A DNA stretch of 64,000 nucleotides from Micromonospora aurantiaca ATCC 27029. Its GTDB lineage: Bacteria; Actinomycetota; Actinomycetes; Mycobacteriales; Micromonosporaceae. Position numbers and translations under genes: made by a program. Of this stretch, positions 50,432 through 58,967 are shown one piece after another (position 1 is the stretch's first letter; the number at the start of each line of letters is the position of its first letter). Under the pieces are notes generated by a model. The model was given only the letters and a program-made list of their open reading frames with translations, was not told where the DNA came from and made no database searches. The stretch is from contig NC_014391.1 of the NCBI RefSeq assembly GCF_000145235.1, positions 6,095,501-6,159,500 on the forward strand, given 5' to 3'.

Positions 50432-51460
50432 TCAGGCCTTCGGCGCGAGGTTGAAGTCGATGATCTGGTCGGGGGTCAGGTTCTGCTTCAGCGCACCGGC
50501 GCCCTGGAGCAGCGCGATGCTCTTGGCGACCCGGCCGCTGTCCAGCGTGCCGATCGCGGTGCCGGAGTTGCTCGACCGGACGTACGCGGCCATCAGCTGA
50601 AGCTCGGCGGACGCCGCAGCCGGGACGGCGGCCGGCACGTTCTTCTTCAGGATCTCGCCCGCCTCGTCCGGGTTGGCCAGCGAGTACTCCAGGCCCTTGA
50701 GCAGCGCGGCGGTGAACTTCTTCACCATCTCCGGCTTCTCCTTGGCGATCTTCGACGAGGTGATCAGCGCGTTGCCGTAGAGGTCCTGCATCACGTTGCT
50801 GTACGGCAGGACGACCGGCTTCTTCTTGGTCACCGTCTCCACCGTCGGCTGGCCGACGACGAACTGGCCGATGCCGTCGACCGAGCCCGAGCCGAGCATG
50901 CCGATCAGGCCCTGCGCCTCACCGTTGACCCAGGTCACCTTGCTGCCGTCGATGCCGGCGAGCCGGGCGTACGTCGGGAAGAGGTTGCGCACGACGGACG
51001 TCGGGGTGTCCGCGAGCTTCTTGCCTTCGAGGTCCTTCGGCGTGGCGATGTTCTTGCCCTCGACCGTGACGATGGCGGCCATGGTGCGCTGCTGGATCGC
51101 GGCCACCGCCACGAAGTCCTTCGCCTGGCCGTTGCCGAGCTGAAGGATGCCACCGGTCAGGTCGATCGGGCCGAAGTCGGCCTGGCCGCCGGTGATGGTC
51201 TGGATCACGGAGCCGGTGCCCTGACCGGGCTTGATGTCGACGTCGAAACCGGCCTCCTTGAAGAAGCCCTTGTCCTTCGCCACCCAGGCGTAGGAGTCAC
51301 GCCCGAAGTTGCCGAACGAGGTGAGGTACGTCACCTTCTCCAGCGCCGCGCCGTTGCCGCCGCCGCTCTCGGACTTCTCCGAGTCGCTGCTGCAGCCGCC
51401 CACCAGGGCGAGGGCGGTGGCCATAGCCGCGGCGGCGACCGTACGGGTCAGCCTTCTCAT
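50432..51460 (-). CDS. NMT1/SsuA-like ABC substrate-binding lipoprotein
   Basis: 342 residues. Lipobox LVGGC with Cys23. The type II binding fold of the NMT1/THI5/SsuA group is visible: VTYLTSFGNFGRDSYAWVAKDKGFFKEAGFDVDI, VIQTITGGQADFG and GKKLADTPTSVVRNLFP. Related proteins bind sulfonates or formylaminopyrimidine. No TPP riboswitch is visible upstream, so a thiamine role is not supported despite the nearby thi operon. It is divergent from the ATPase-LLM-cupin operon. Confidence 0.87.
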   Translation of the reverse strand: MRRLTRTVAAAAMATALALVGGCSSDSEKSESGGGNGAALEKVTYLTSFGNFGRDSYAWVAKDKGFFKEAGFDVDIKPGQGTGSVIQTITGGQADFGPIDLTGGILQLGNGQAKDFVAVAAIQQRTMAAIVTVEGKNIATPKDLEGKKLADTPTSVVRNLFPTYARLAGIDGSKVTWVNGEAQGLIGMLGSGSVDGIGQFVVGQPTVETVTKKKPVVLPYSNVMQDLYGNALITSSKIAKEKPEMVKKFTAALLKGLEYSLANPDEAGEILKKNVPAAVPAAASAELQLMAAYVRSSNSGTAIGTLDSGRVAKSIALLQGAGALKQNLTPDQIIDFNLAPKA

Positions 51461-51655
51461 CAGTGCACCATGTCCTTTCCGACCAGGACTTCTTCGCCGG
51501 TCGGGTCGTGGGTCCGACGGGGTCGGCAGGTGGGTTCGGCCGACTGGACCGTCGTGAGGGGACTCTTCGCGCGCAACAGCGTACGAGAAGCCAGATGACC
51601 TGCCGCCGCCGTCCCGGTTGCGGAACGGAAACGAAGTTGCGTGACGGAAAGCGGA

Positions 51656-51684
51656 CTGACGTCCACCCCGGACGGTGCTATAGG
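51656..51684 (+). promoter_or_regulatory. Promoter of the ATPase-LLM-cupin operon
   Basis: CTGACG (51656-51661), a 17-nt spacer and TATAGG (51679-51684), about 60 bp ahead of the ATPase start. It fits the vegetative consensus at most positions. Confidence 0.6.
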
Positions 51685-51744
51685 CACGGTCCGCTACGCT
51701 AGCCCGGCTCGCGTTCGGACGACGTGGAAGGGAGCCGGCGGAAG

Positions 51745-52527
51745 ATGATCCGACTGTCCGGGGTGTCCCGCACCTTCGACGGCCGTTCGGGGCGGGTGGA
51801 GGCGTTGCGCGGCATCGACCTCGACGTCGCCGAAGGCGAGTTCGTCGCCGTCCTCGGCCGCTCCGGCTGCGGCAAGTCCACGCTGCTGCGCATGATCGCC
51901 GGCCTGCTGCCGGTCACCGGTGGTGAGATCACCGTGGGCGGTACGCCGATCACGAAGCCTCGCCGCGACGTGGCGATGCTGTTCCAGCGTCCGGCGCTGC
52001 TGCCCTGGCGCTCGGTGCTGGACAACGTGCTGCTGCCGGTGGAGATCTTCGGCTGGCGCCGCGCCGAGCACCGCGACCGGGCCCGCCAGTTGCTGGAGAT
52101 GGCCGGGCTGGGCGGCTTCGAGAAGCGCCTCCCGCACGAGCTGTCCGGCGGCATGCAGCAGCGCGTGTCGCTGTGCCGGTCGCTGATCGGCTCGCCCCGG
52201 GTGATGCTCATGGACGAGCCGTTCTCCGCGCTCGACGCGCTCACCCGCGAGGAACTCTCCGGCGAACTCCAGCGGGTGCACATGGAGACGAAGGCGACGA
52301 TCGTCTTCGTCACCCACTCGATCGACGAGGCGGTGCTGCTCGCCGACCGGGTCGTCGTGCTCAGCCCGCGCCCCGGCCGCATCCGCGAGGTGGTCGAGGT
52401 GAACGTCCCCCGGCCGCGCACGCTGGGCCGCCACGAGCACCTGGAAGACGTCGCGCGGATCAGCGCCGAGCTGCACGAACTGCTGATGGAGCGGGACGCC
52501 CCCGGCGTACCCGTGGGAGGCCGGTGA
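51745..52527 (+). CDS. ABC transporter ATP-binding protein (SsuB/TauB type)
   Basis: 260 residues from ATG 51745; a GTG at 51724 is in frame but lacks a ribosome binding site. Walker A GRSGCGKST at 38-46, Q-loop MLFQRPALLPW near 78-88, signature LSGGMQQR at 133-140, Walker B VMLMDEP near 152-158 and H-loop VTHS. It should power the divergently encoded permease and binding protein. Its stop overlaps a GTG (GTGA) at the start of the luciferase-like gene. Confidence 0.9.
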   Translation: MIRLSGVSRTFDGRSGRVEALRGIDLDVAEGEFVAVLGRSGCGKSTLLRMIAGLLPVTGGEITVGGTPITKPRRDVAMLFQRPALLPWRSVLDNVLLPVEIFGWRRAEHRDRARQLLEMAGLGGFEKRLPHELSGGMQQRVSLCRSLIGSPRVMLMDEPFSALDALTREELSGELQRVHMETKATIVFVTHSIDEAVLLADRVVVLSPRPGRIREVVEVNVPRPRTLGRHEHLEDVARISAELHELLMERDAPGVPVGGR

Positions 52528-52529
52528 CC

Positions 52530-53480
52530 ATGCGGGTCTCGGTGTTCACCGAACCCCACCGCGGTGCGGACTACGACGACCAGCTCCGGTTCGCCCGGCT
52601 GGTCGAGGAGACCGGCTTCGAGGGCTTCTTCCGGGCCGACCACTACCGGGCCATGGGGGACGAGCCGGCGCTGCCCGGCCCCACCGACGCCTGGCTGACG
52701 CTCGCCGCGCTGGCCCGGGAGACCTCCCGGATCCGGCTCGGCACGCTCGTCACGTCCGCCACGTTCCGGCTTCCCGGGCCGCTCGCCGTCATGGTCGCCC
52801 AGGTCGACCGGATGAGCGGCGGCCGGGTCGAGCTGGGCATCGGCGCCGGATGGTACGAGCGCGAGCACACCGCGTACGGCATCCCGTTCCCGCCGGTCAG
52901 CGAGCGCTTCGACCGGCTCGCCGAGCAGTTGGAGATCGTCACCGGGCTGTGGCGCACCCCGTCCGACGAGACGTACAGCTTCACCGGTGAGCACTACCGG
53001 CTGGTCGACGCGCCCGCGCTGCCCAAGCCGGTGCAGCAGCCCGGCCCGCCGGTGATCGTCGGCGGCCGGGGACCGAAGCGCACCCCCGAGCTGGCCGCCC
53101 GCTACGCCGACGAGTTCAACATGCCGTTCAAGAGCGTGGCCGAGACCGCCGCCGCGTACGAGCGGGTGCGGGAGGCGTGCGACCGCGCCGGGCGGGACGC
53201 CTCCGGCCGCGCGCCCCTGACGCTCTCCGCCGGCATCGTGGTGGCGATCGGACGCACCGACGCCGAGGCGCAGCGCCGGGCCGCGCCGCTGCACGTCACG
53301 AGCGCGCTGCCGCCGGAGGACCCGGTGGTCGGCTCCCCCGCCCAGCTGGTCGACCGGATCGGCGAGTTCGCCGCGATCGGGGCCACCCGGGTGCACCTGC
53401 GCCTGATCGACTTCGACGACCTCGACCACGTGGAGCTCATCGCCGCCGAGGTGCTCCCCCGACTGGACGGACCACGATGA
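52530..53480 (+). CDS. LLM-class flavin-dependent oxidoreductase
   Basis: 316 residues from ATG 52530, 9 nt after GGAGG; the GTG at 52524 overlapping the ATPase stop is an alternative. The luciferase-like TIM barrel shows EETGFEGFFRADHY, RIRLGTLVTSATFRLPGPLAV, SGGRVELGIGAGWYEREH and VGGRGPKRTPELAARYADEFN. Many actinobacterial members use F420, which fits the GIGAGW type here. It may oxidise or desulfonate the compound imported by the adjacent transporter; that link rests on operon context alone. Confidence 0.83.
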   Translation: MRVSVFTEPHRGADYDDQLRFARLVEETGFEGFFRADHYRAMGDEPALPGPTDAWLTLAALARETSRIRLGTLVTSATFRLPGPLAVMVAQVDRMSGGRVELGIGAGWYEREHTAYGIPFPPVSERFDRLAEQLEIVTGLWRTPSDETYSFTGEHYRLVDAPALPKPVQQPGPPVIVGGRGPKRTPELAARYADEFNMPFKSVAETAAAYERVREACDRAGRDASGRAPLTLSAGIVVAIGRTDAEAQRRAAPLHVTSALPPEDPVVGSPAQLVDRIGEFAAIGATRVHLRLIDFDDLDHVELIAAEVLPRLDGPR

Positions 53481-53785
53481 CCGAACTCTCCGCCGACCTC
53501 GAACTCGGCCCGGTGGGCCAGGAGATCGTGTACGAGAACGACCGCGTACGCGTCTGGCACATCCGGCTGGAGCCGGGTGAGCGGCAGCCGCTGCACCGCC
53601 ACGACCACCCGTACCTGGTGGTGGCGATCCAGGGCGCCAAGAACGTGGTGCAGACGATCGACGGCACCACCATCGACGCCGACGAGCCGACCGGCGGCGT
53701 GGTCTACCGCGACCCGGGCGCGGTGCACATGCTGACGAACGTCGGCGACACCACCTACCTCGCGCGCCTGGTCGAGCTGAAGTAG
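53477..53785 (+). CDS. Small cupin-domain protein
   Basis: 102 residues; its ATG overlaps the LLM stop. One cupin barrel: PLHRHDHPYLVVAIQG carries the metal-binding histidines 40, 42 and 44, and the second motif contains GGVVYRDPGAVHMLTNVGDT. No signal peptide. Single-cupin proteins act as dioxygenases, isomerases or ligand sensors; none can be chosen here. Third gene of the ATPase-LLM-cupin operon. Confidence 0.83.
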   Translation: MTELSADLELGPVGQEIVYENDRVRVWHIRLEPGERQPLHRHDHPYLVVAIQGAKNVVQTIDGTTIDADEPTGGVVYRDPGAVHMLTNVGDTTYLARLVELK

Positions 53786-53850
53786 CCACACCGGCAGGTT
53801 CGCCGCGCCGCGCGGCGGCAAGGTGGCGATCGGGGGCACCGGGCCGTAAC

Positions 53851-56523
53851 GTGCCCGACATGGCCTTTCGGACGTGGGGCAGGCTGCTGCTCACGGCGCT
53901 CGGGGTGAGCGTGCTGGCCGGGGCCGGCCAGTTGGGGATCGCGTACGGCTTCGGAGTCGTACGCCTCGACGGCGCGTTCGTGGACGTCTCGGTCAACCGG
54001 TGGCCCGCCCAGCTCGTCTGGGTGGGCTGGTTCGCCGCTGTCGCCACGGTCGCCGGAGCCGTCCTCACCGAGCGCTTCGCCCGTCGCGACGACAGTCCCG
54101 GCGGCACCACCGAACTGCTCTCCATCGCCGGCGTCAGCGCGCTGGGCGCGACGGTGGTCGCCCCACTGTGCATGCAACCGGCCCGCGCGGCCGAGCTGGG
54201 CGGATCCGTCGACCCGGTCTGGGCCGCAGGCATCTGCGCCGCCCTCGGCGCGGTGGTCGGAGCGGGCGCCGCGATCGCCGTCCTGCTCAAGCCGCCGTTC
54301 GGCTGGGGCGTGGCGGTCACCGCCGGGATCGTCTGGCTGATGGCGCTGCTCTCCGTCGCGCCCACGATCGTGTCCAGCCGGCCGCTGGCCACGGTACGGC
54401 TCGGCGTCCTCGAACCCTCCTGGCTGGATCCGGAGGCGGCGCAACGCCTGTCCATGCTGCTGCTGCCGGTGCTCACGCTGCTGGCCGGCGGGGCGGTCGG
54501 CGTGCTCGCCCGCCGGGCCGGATGGCCGCCGCTGGTGGGCGGCGCGGCCGGGGCGGCCGGCCCGGTGCTCGTCGCGTTCGCCTACCTGACCGCCGGTCCC
54601 GGCTCGGCGACCGACCGCTACCAGGTCGCGCCCTACTACGGCGCGCTGATCGCCGTGATCGCCGGTGCGCTCGGCTCGACCGCCACCACAGTGCTGCCCC
54701 GGCCGGTCACCGCCACCGGTGACCCCGACGCCGTCGAGGCCACCGACATCCTCGCGCCGCTGCCGCACTCGTCCACTCCGGGCGTCCCGGCCGCCCCGCC
54801 CGCGCCTCCGGTGACGAGCGGCGCCGCCGCGCCGGCGCACTGGAACTGGCCGGAGCCCGGCGGCTCGGCCACGGCGACGTCCCCGGCCGGTACCGATCTT
54901 CCCGCCGCCGGCCGGCCGGCCCTCGCGGATCTGCCCGCCGTCGATCAGCCGGCCGTTGCGGAACGGCCGGCGGGTGAGCGCCCGGCCGTCGCCGACACGG
55001 GCCACGGCCAGCCCATGCCGGGTCTGCTGCCCCCGGGGCGCCGGACCTCGGCCATCGACGTCCTCGCCGCGGGCCGCCCCGACCCGGTCCCGGTCCCGGG
55101 TCCAGGTACGGACATGGGCACGGGTCCGGGCACGGACATGGGCACCGCCCACGCGGGCGGCACCGGCGAGGCGGTCACCACGGACCGCGCAGGCACCGCC
55201 GACCGGGCCGTTGCCGGTGCCGAACCTGCCGATGCAACGTCCGGGCAGGCGACCGGCGTCCCGGACAGCGAGGCCGCCTCGGGCACCGGCTCGGCAGCCG
55301 GCACGGACGATGCCGCACCGGAACCGCCCCAGGAAGCGGCGGCGACCGCGCCACGGGTGACCCGGCCGCGCCGTACCCGCGCCAGCCGGTCCAGCGGCAC
55401 CACCGACGGATCGACGGCACCCGCCGACGCCACAGCACCCCGCCCAGCGGATGCCGCCTCCCCGAGCGCCGCTGCGGGCACCACCTCGGAAGCCACGTCA
55501 CCGGCCACCGGCGGCACCGCCGAGGGCCACGTTCCCGGCCCGCGTACTGACAGTGGCCCACTCGCCGGACCGGTCACGGCCGACGCGGACAGCGACACCC
55601 CCGCCGCGCCACCGGCCGAGGCCACCGGAGACACCGGCGCCACAGGCCGCTCCACCCGCTCCCGGCGCCCCCGCGCCCCGAAGGCCGGACCGCGTGCCAC
55701 CGGCCCGGCCTCCCCCGGCTCCGGCCCGGCCGACGTCGCGCCGACGACGCCGATCGAGCAGGCCGACGCCAGGTCGACGATGCCGAGCAGCCCGGCCGAC
55801 GCCCCGCTGACGACGTCGAGCAGCCCGGCTCCCCGCACCGATGCCCCCACGGCGGATGTCGCACCGACCGGGCGTCCCGGACGCAATTTCTTCTTCGACG
55901 ACCCGGCGCCGACCCCGTCGTCCCGGCCCCGGTTCCCGATGTTCGAGGACGTCACCGGAGCGCCCGGCGAGGTACGCCCGGCCTGGCCGATCACCCCGGC
56001 GGCCCGCCCGCACCGCGCCACCACCGAACCGGACGCACCGGCCCGGGACGACGCGGAGGCGTCCGCCCCGGCCGAGCCGGCGCCGCGCCCCCGCCACCGT
56101 GGCCTGCCCGAGCCGGGTGCGAGCACCGGATGGGACGCGCTCGCCACGAACGCCCGCCCGGCGGGGCCGCTCGCCCGGCCGGAGGCGGGGAGACCTGTCG
56201 CCCGGCCCGAGGCGGCGACCGCCGCACCGGGCGAGGCGGGTGCCGCGCTGCCCGAGGCCGCCGCCGCGGAGACGGAGGCGGACTCCCGGCGCGGGCGGCA
56301 CGCCGAACCGGACGACGCCGACGCGTCCGGCGGGAAGCCGAAGACCCGGCGCGGCCTGTTCCGGCGCAACCGGGCCAAGGGCGACCCGGAGCCGGCCGAC
56401 CGTACGGCCGAGCCGGGTGCCGAGGCCGACGACGAGTACGTGGACTGGGTCGCCGGTCTCGCCTCGGACGACAACGCCGACGACGCCCGCTCGCTGCGTA
56501 CCGGGCGGCACCACCGCGAGTGA
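53851..56523 (+). CDS. Large membrane protein with long disordered Ala/Pro/Thr-rich tail
   Basis: 890 residues from GTG 53851, or 887 from ATG 53860; neither has a good ribosome binding site. Residues 1-285 contain about seven hydrophobic helices (LLLTALGVSVLAGAGQLGIAYGFG, LVWVGWFAAVATVAGAVL and others). From about 290 the protein is low-complexity, rich in Ala, Pro, Thr, Ser and Asp, with short basic clusters such as RPRRTRASRSS and KTRRGLFRRNRAKG, and an acidic end. I do not recognise a family with known function. The tail is probably cytoplasmic. Confidence 0.7.
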   Translation: MPDMAFRTWGRLLLTALGVSVLAGAGQLGIAYGFGVVRLDGAFVDVSVNRWPAQLVWVGWFAAVATVAGAVLTERFARRDDSPGGTTELLSIAGVSALGATVVAPLCMQPARAAELGGSVDPVWAAGICAALGAVVGAGAAIAVLLKPPFGWGVAVTAGIVWLMALLSVAPTIVSSRPLATVRLGVLEPSWLDPEAAQRLSMLLLPVLTLLAGGAVGVLARRAGWPPLVGGAAGAAGPVLVAFAYLTAGPGSATDRYQVAPYYGALIAVIAGALGSTATTVLPRPVTATGDPDAVEATDILAPLPHSSTPGVPAAPPAPPVTSGAAAPAHWNWPEPGGSATATSPAGTDLPAAGRPALADLPAVDQPAVAERPAGERPAVADTGHGQPMPGLLPPGRRTSAIDVLAAGRPDPVPVPGPGTDMGTGPGTDMGTAHAGGTGEAVTTDRAGTADRAVAGAEPADATSGQATGVPDSEAASGTGSAAGTDDAAPEPPQEAAATAPRVTRPRRTRASRSSGTTDGSTAPADATAPRPADAASPSAAAGTTSEATSPATGGTAEGHVPGPRTDSGPLAGPVTADADSDTPAAPPAEATGDTGATGRSTRSRRPRAPKAGPRATGPASPGSGPADVAPTTPIEQADARSTMPSSPADAPLTTSSSPAPRTDAPTADVAPTGRPGRNFFFDDPAPTPSSRPRFPMFEDVTGAPGEVRPAWPITPAARPHRATTEPDAPARDDAEASAPAEPAPRPRHRGLPEPGASTGWDALATNARPAGPLARPEAGRPVARPEAATAAPGEAGAALPEAAAAETEADSRRGRHAEPDDADASGGKPKTRRGLFRRNRAKGDPEPADRTAEPGAEADDEYVDWVAGLASDDNADDARSLRTGRHHRE

Positions 56524-56533
56524 ACGGCGGCCC

Positions 56534-56559
56534 GGGGCGGGCCGGAAGCGACCCGCCCC
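56534..56559. terminator. Convergent-gene terminator hairpin
   Basis: GGGGCGGG (56534-56541) pairs with CCCGCCCC (56552-56559) over a 10-nt loop, in the 45-bp gap between the large membrane protein gene and thiC. Confidence 0.6.
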
Positions 56560-56568
56560 CGGCCTCGC

Positions 56569-58161
56569 TCACGCCAGCGGCAGGTAGACCCGTGACCCGG
56601 AGGCGACGAACTCCTCCGACTTGCCGCGCATGCCCCGCGCCGCGTAGTCCTTCAACTCCTGCGTGATCTTCATGGAGCAGAACTTCGGCCCGCACATCGA
56701 GCAGAAGTGCGCCGTCTTGGCGGGCTCGGCGGGCAGCGTCGCGTCGTGGTACGCCCGCGCGGTCTCCGGGTCCAGCGCCAGGTTGAACTGGTCCTCCCAG
56801 CGGAACTCGAACCGGGCCTTGGACAGCGCGTCGTCCCACGCCTGCGCGCCGGGGTGCCCCTTGGCCAGGTCGGCCGCGTGCGCGGCGATCTTGTACGCGA
56901 TCACGCCCGCCTTCACGTCGTCGCGGTCGGGCAGCCCGAGGTGCTCCTTCGGGGTGACGTAGCAGAGCATCGCGGTGCCGAACATGCCGATCATCGCCGC
57001 GCCGATCGCGGAGGTGATGTGGTCGTACGCGGGCGCGACGTCGGTGGTCAGCGGGCCGAGCGTGTAGAACGGCGCCTCGTGGCACCACTCCTGCTGGAGG
57101 TCCACGTTCTCCTTGATCTTGTGCATCGGCACATGCCCGGGGCCTTCGATCATCACCTGGACGTCGTACTCCCAGGCGACCTTCGTCAGCTCACCGAGCG
57201 TGCGCAGCTCGGCGAACTGCGCCTCGTCGTTGGCGTCCGCGATGGAACCGGGGCGCAGGCCGTCACCGAGGGAGAACGTGACGTCGTACTTCGCGAGCAG
57301 CGAACACAGCTCCCGGAAGTTCGTGTAGAGGAAGTTCTCCTCGTGGTGCGCCAGGCACCAGGCCGCCATGATCGAGCCGCCCCGCGACACGATGCCGGTG
57401 ACCCGGTCCACCGCCAGCGGCACGTACGGCAGCAGTACCCCGGCGTGCACGGTCATGTAGTCGACGCCCTGCTCCGCCTGCTCGATGACGGTCTCGCGGA
57501 ACACCTCCCAGCTGAGCTTCACCGGGTCGCCGCCGACCTTCTCCAGCGCCTGGTAGATCGGCACCGTGCCGATCGGCACCGGCGCGTTCCGCACGATCGC
57601 CTCGCGGGTCTCGTGGATGCGCTTGCCGGTGGACAGGTCCATCACGGTGTCCGCGCCCCACCGGGTGGCCCAGGTCAGCTTCTCCACCTCCTCGGCCACC
57701 GACGAGGTGACAGCCGAGGTGCCGATGTTGGCGTTGACCTTCACCAGGAACGCCTTGCCGATGATGGCCGGCTCGCACTCGGGGTGGTTGACGTTGAGCG
57801 GCAGCACGGCCCGCCCGGCCGCGATCTCGTCCCGGACGAACTCCGGCGCCACCGACTCCCGGACCGCCACGAACTCCATCTCCGGAGTGACGATCCCGGC
57901 CCGGGCGTACGCGAGCTGCGTCGGCCGCTTCCCCTCCACACCCGCCAGCGGCGTGCCGGCGCCGCGTACCGGGGCCACGTCGCCGCGCTCGGCGATCCAC
58001 TGACCACGCAGCGCGGGCAGCCCCACCTCCGGGTCGGAGCCGGGACCGGAGGTGTCGTAGAGCCGTACCGGCGGGTTGTCCCCGGTCAGCGTCACCTCGG
58101 CGAACGGCACCCGGACGTCCGGGCGTGACCCTTCCACGTACACCTTGCGACGTGCCTGCAT
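56569..58161 (-). CDS. thiC: Phosphomethylpyrimidine synthase
   Basis: 530 residues from ATG 58159-58161, 5 nt after AGGGAGG; an upstream ATG (58182) overlapping the thiD stop would add seven residues. The radical-SAM cluster motif C487-x2-C490-x4-C495 (CSMCGPKFC) sits at the C-terminus as in all ThiC. GTSAVTSSVAEEVEKL, MIEGPGHVPMHKI and the zinc-binding region AWCLAHHEENFLY are conserved. It turns AIR into HMP phosphate. It is the last gene of the riboswitch-controlled thi operon. Confidence 0.98.
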   Translation of the reverse strand: MQARRKVYVEGSRPDVRVPFAEVTLTGDNPPVRLYDTSGPGSDPEVGLPALRGQWIAERGDVAPVRGAGTPLAGVEGKRPTQLAYARAGIVTPEMEFVAVRESVAPEFVRDEIAAGRAVLPLNVNHPECEPAIIGKAFLVKVNANIGTSAVTSSVAEEVEKLTWATRWGADTVMDLSTGKRIHETREAIVRNAPVPIGTVPIYQALEKVGGDPVKLSWEVFRETVIEQAEQGVDYMTVHAGVLLPYVPLAVDRVTGIVSRGGSIMAAWCLAHHEENFLYTNFRELCSLLAKYDVTFSLGDGLRPGSIADANDEAQFAELRTLGELTKVAWEYDVQVMIEGPGHVPMHKIKENVDLQQEWCHEAPFYTLGPLTTDVAPAYDHITSAIGAAMIGMFGTAMLCYVTPKEHLGLPDRDDVKAGVIAYKIAAHAADLAKGHPGAQAWDDALSKARFEFRWEDQFNLALDPETARAYHDATLPAEPAKTAHFCSMCGPKFCSMKITQELKDYAARGMRGKSEEFVASGSRVYLPLA

Positions 58162-58178
58162 GACAGCCTCCCTGTCGC

Positions 58179-58967
58179 TCATGCGGACCAGCCGAAGTGG
58201 TCCAGCGGGCCGCGTCCCGCGCCCAGCTCCCAGGTCCGCGCGCCGGTCAGCGCGCGGGTGACGTACTCCTTGGCGGCCGCCACCGCGACCGGCACCGCGT
58301 CGCCCGCGGCGAGCCGGACCGCGACGGCGGCCGAGAACGAACAGCCGGTGCCGTGGTTGTGCCGGGTGTCCACCCGGGGCGCGCGCAGCAGGCGGGTCGT
58401 CCCGCCGCCGGCGAGCACGTCCACCGACTCGCCGTCGGCGTCCACGTCGCCGCCGGTCACCACCACGAACGCCGGGCCGCGCGCCGCCAGCGCCTCCGCC
58501 GCCGCGACCATCTCCTCGACGGTGCCCACCGGGCCTCCGGTGAGGGCCGCGGCCTCCGCGCAGTTCGGTGTCGCCACCTCCGCGTACGGCAGCAACCGCT
58601 CGACCGCCTCCACCACGCCGAGCCGGTGCCCGCTCGTGGCGACCAGCACCGGGTCGACGACCAGGTGTGGCAGCCGCCCGGCCCGGGCCGCCTCGGCCAC
58701 CGCGTCCGCGACCGCCGGGGTGCCGAGCATGCCGGTCTTCACGGCGCGCACGTCGAAGTCGCCGAGGACGCTGTCCATCTGGTCGCGCACTGTCTGCGGC
58801 GGCAGGGGCAGGACGGCGTCCACGCCCCGGGTGCTCTGCGCGGTGACGGCGGTGAGCACTGTGGTGCCGTACGCCCCGAGCGCGGCGAACGTCTTGAGGT
58901 CGGCCTGGATGCCCGCTCCTGCTCCGGAGTCGGAGCCGGCGATGCTGAGAACTGTTTTCGGCGTCAC
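58179..58967 (-). CDS. thiD: Hydroxymethylpyrimidine/phosphomethylpyrimidine kinase
   Basis: 262 residues from the GTG at 58965-58967, which overlaps the stop of the TenI-like gene (GTGA). The ribokinase-fold motifs are LSIAGSDSGAGAGIQADLKTFAALG, AVKTGMLG, VVDPVLVATSGHRL and HGTGCSFSAAVAVRLA (anion hole). It phosphorylates HMP and HMP-P to HMP-PP. thiC follows 17 bp downstream. Confidence 0.96.
   Translation of the reverse strand: MTPKTVLSIAGSDSGAGAGIQADLKTFAALGAYGTTVLTAVTAQSTRGVDAVLPLPPQTVRDQMDSVLGDFDVRAVKTGMLGTPAVADAVAEAARAGRLPHLVVDPVLVATSGHRLGVVEAVERLLPYAEVATPNCAEAAALTGGPVGTVEEMVAAAEALAARGPAFVVVTGGDVDADGESVDVLAGGGTTRLLRAPRVDTRHNHGTGCSFSAAVAVRLAAGDAVPVAVAAAKEYVTRALTGARTWELGAGRGPLDHFGWSA

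Noticed and set aside
49498..51460. Assigning the NMT1-type transporter to thiamine-precursor uptake
   Set aside because: The only support is family breadth and distance to the thi operon; no TPP riboswitch lies in its control region.
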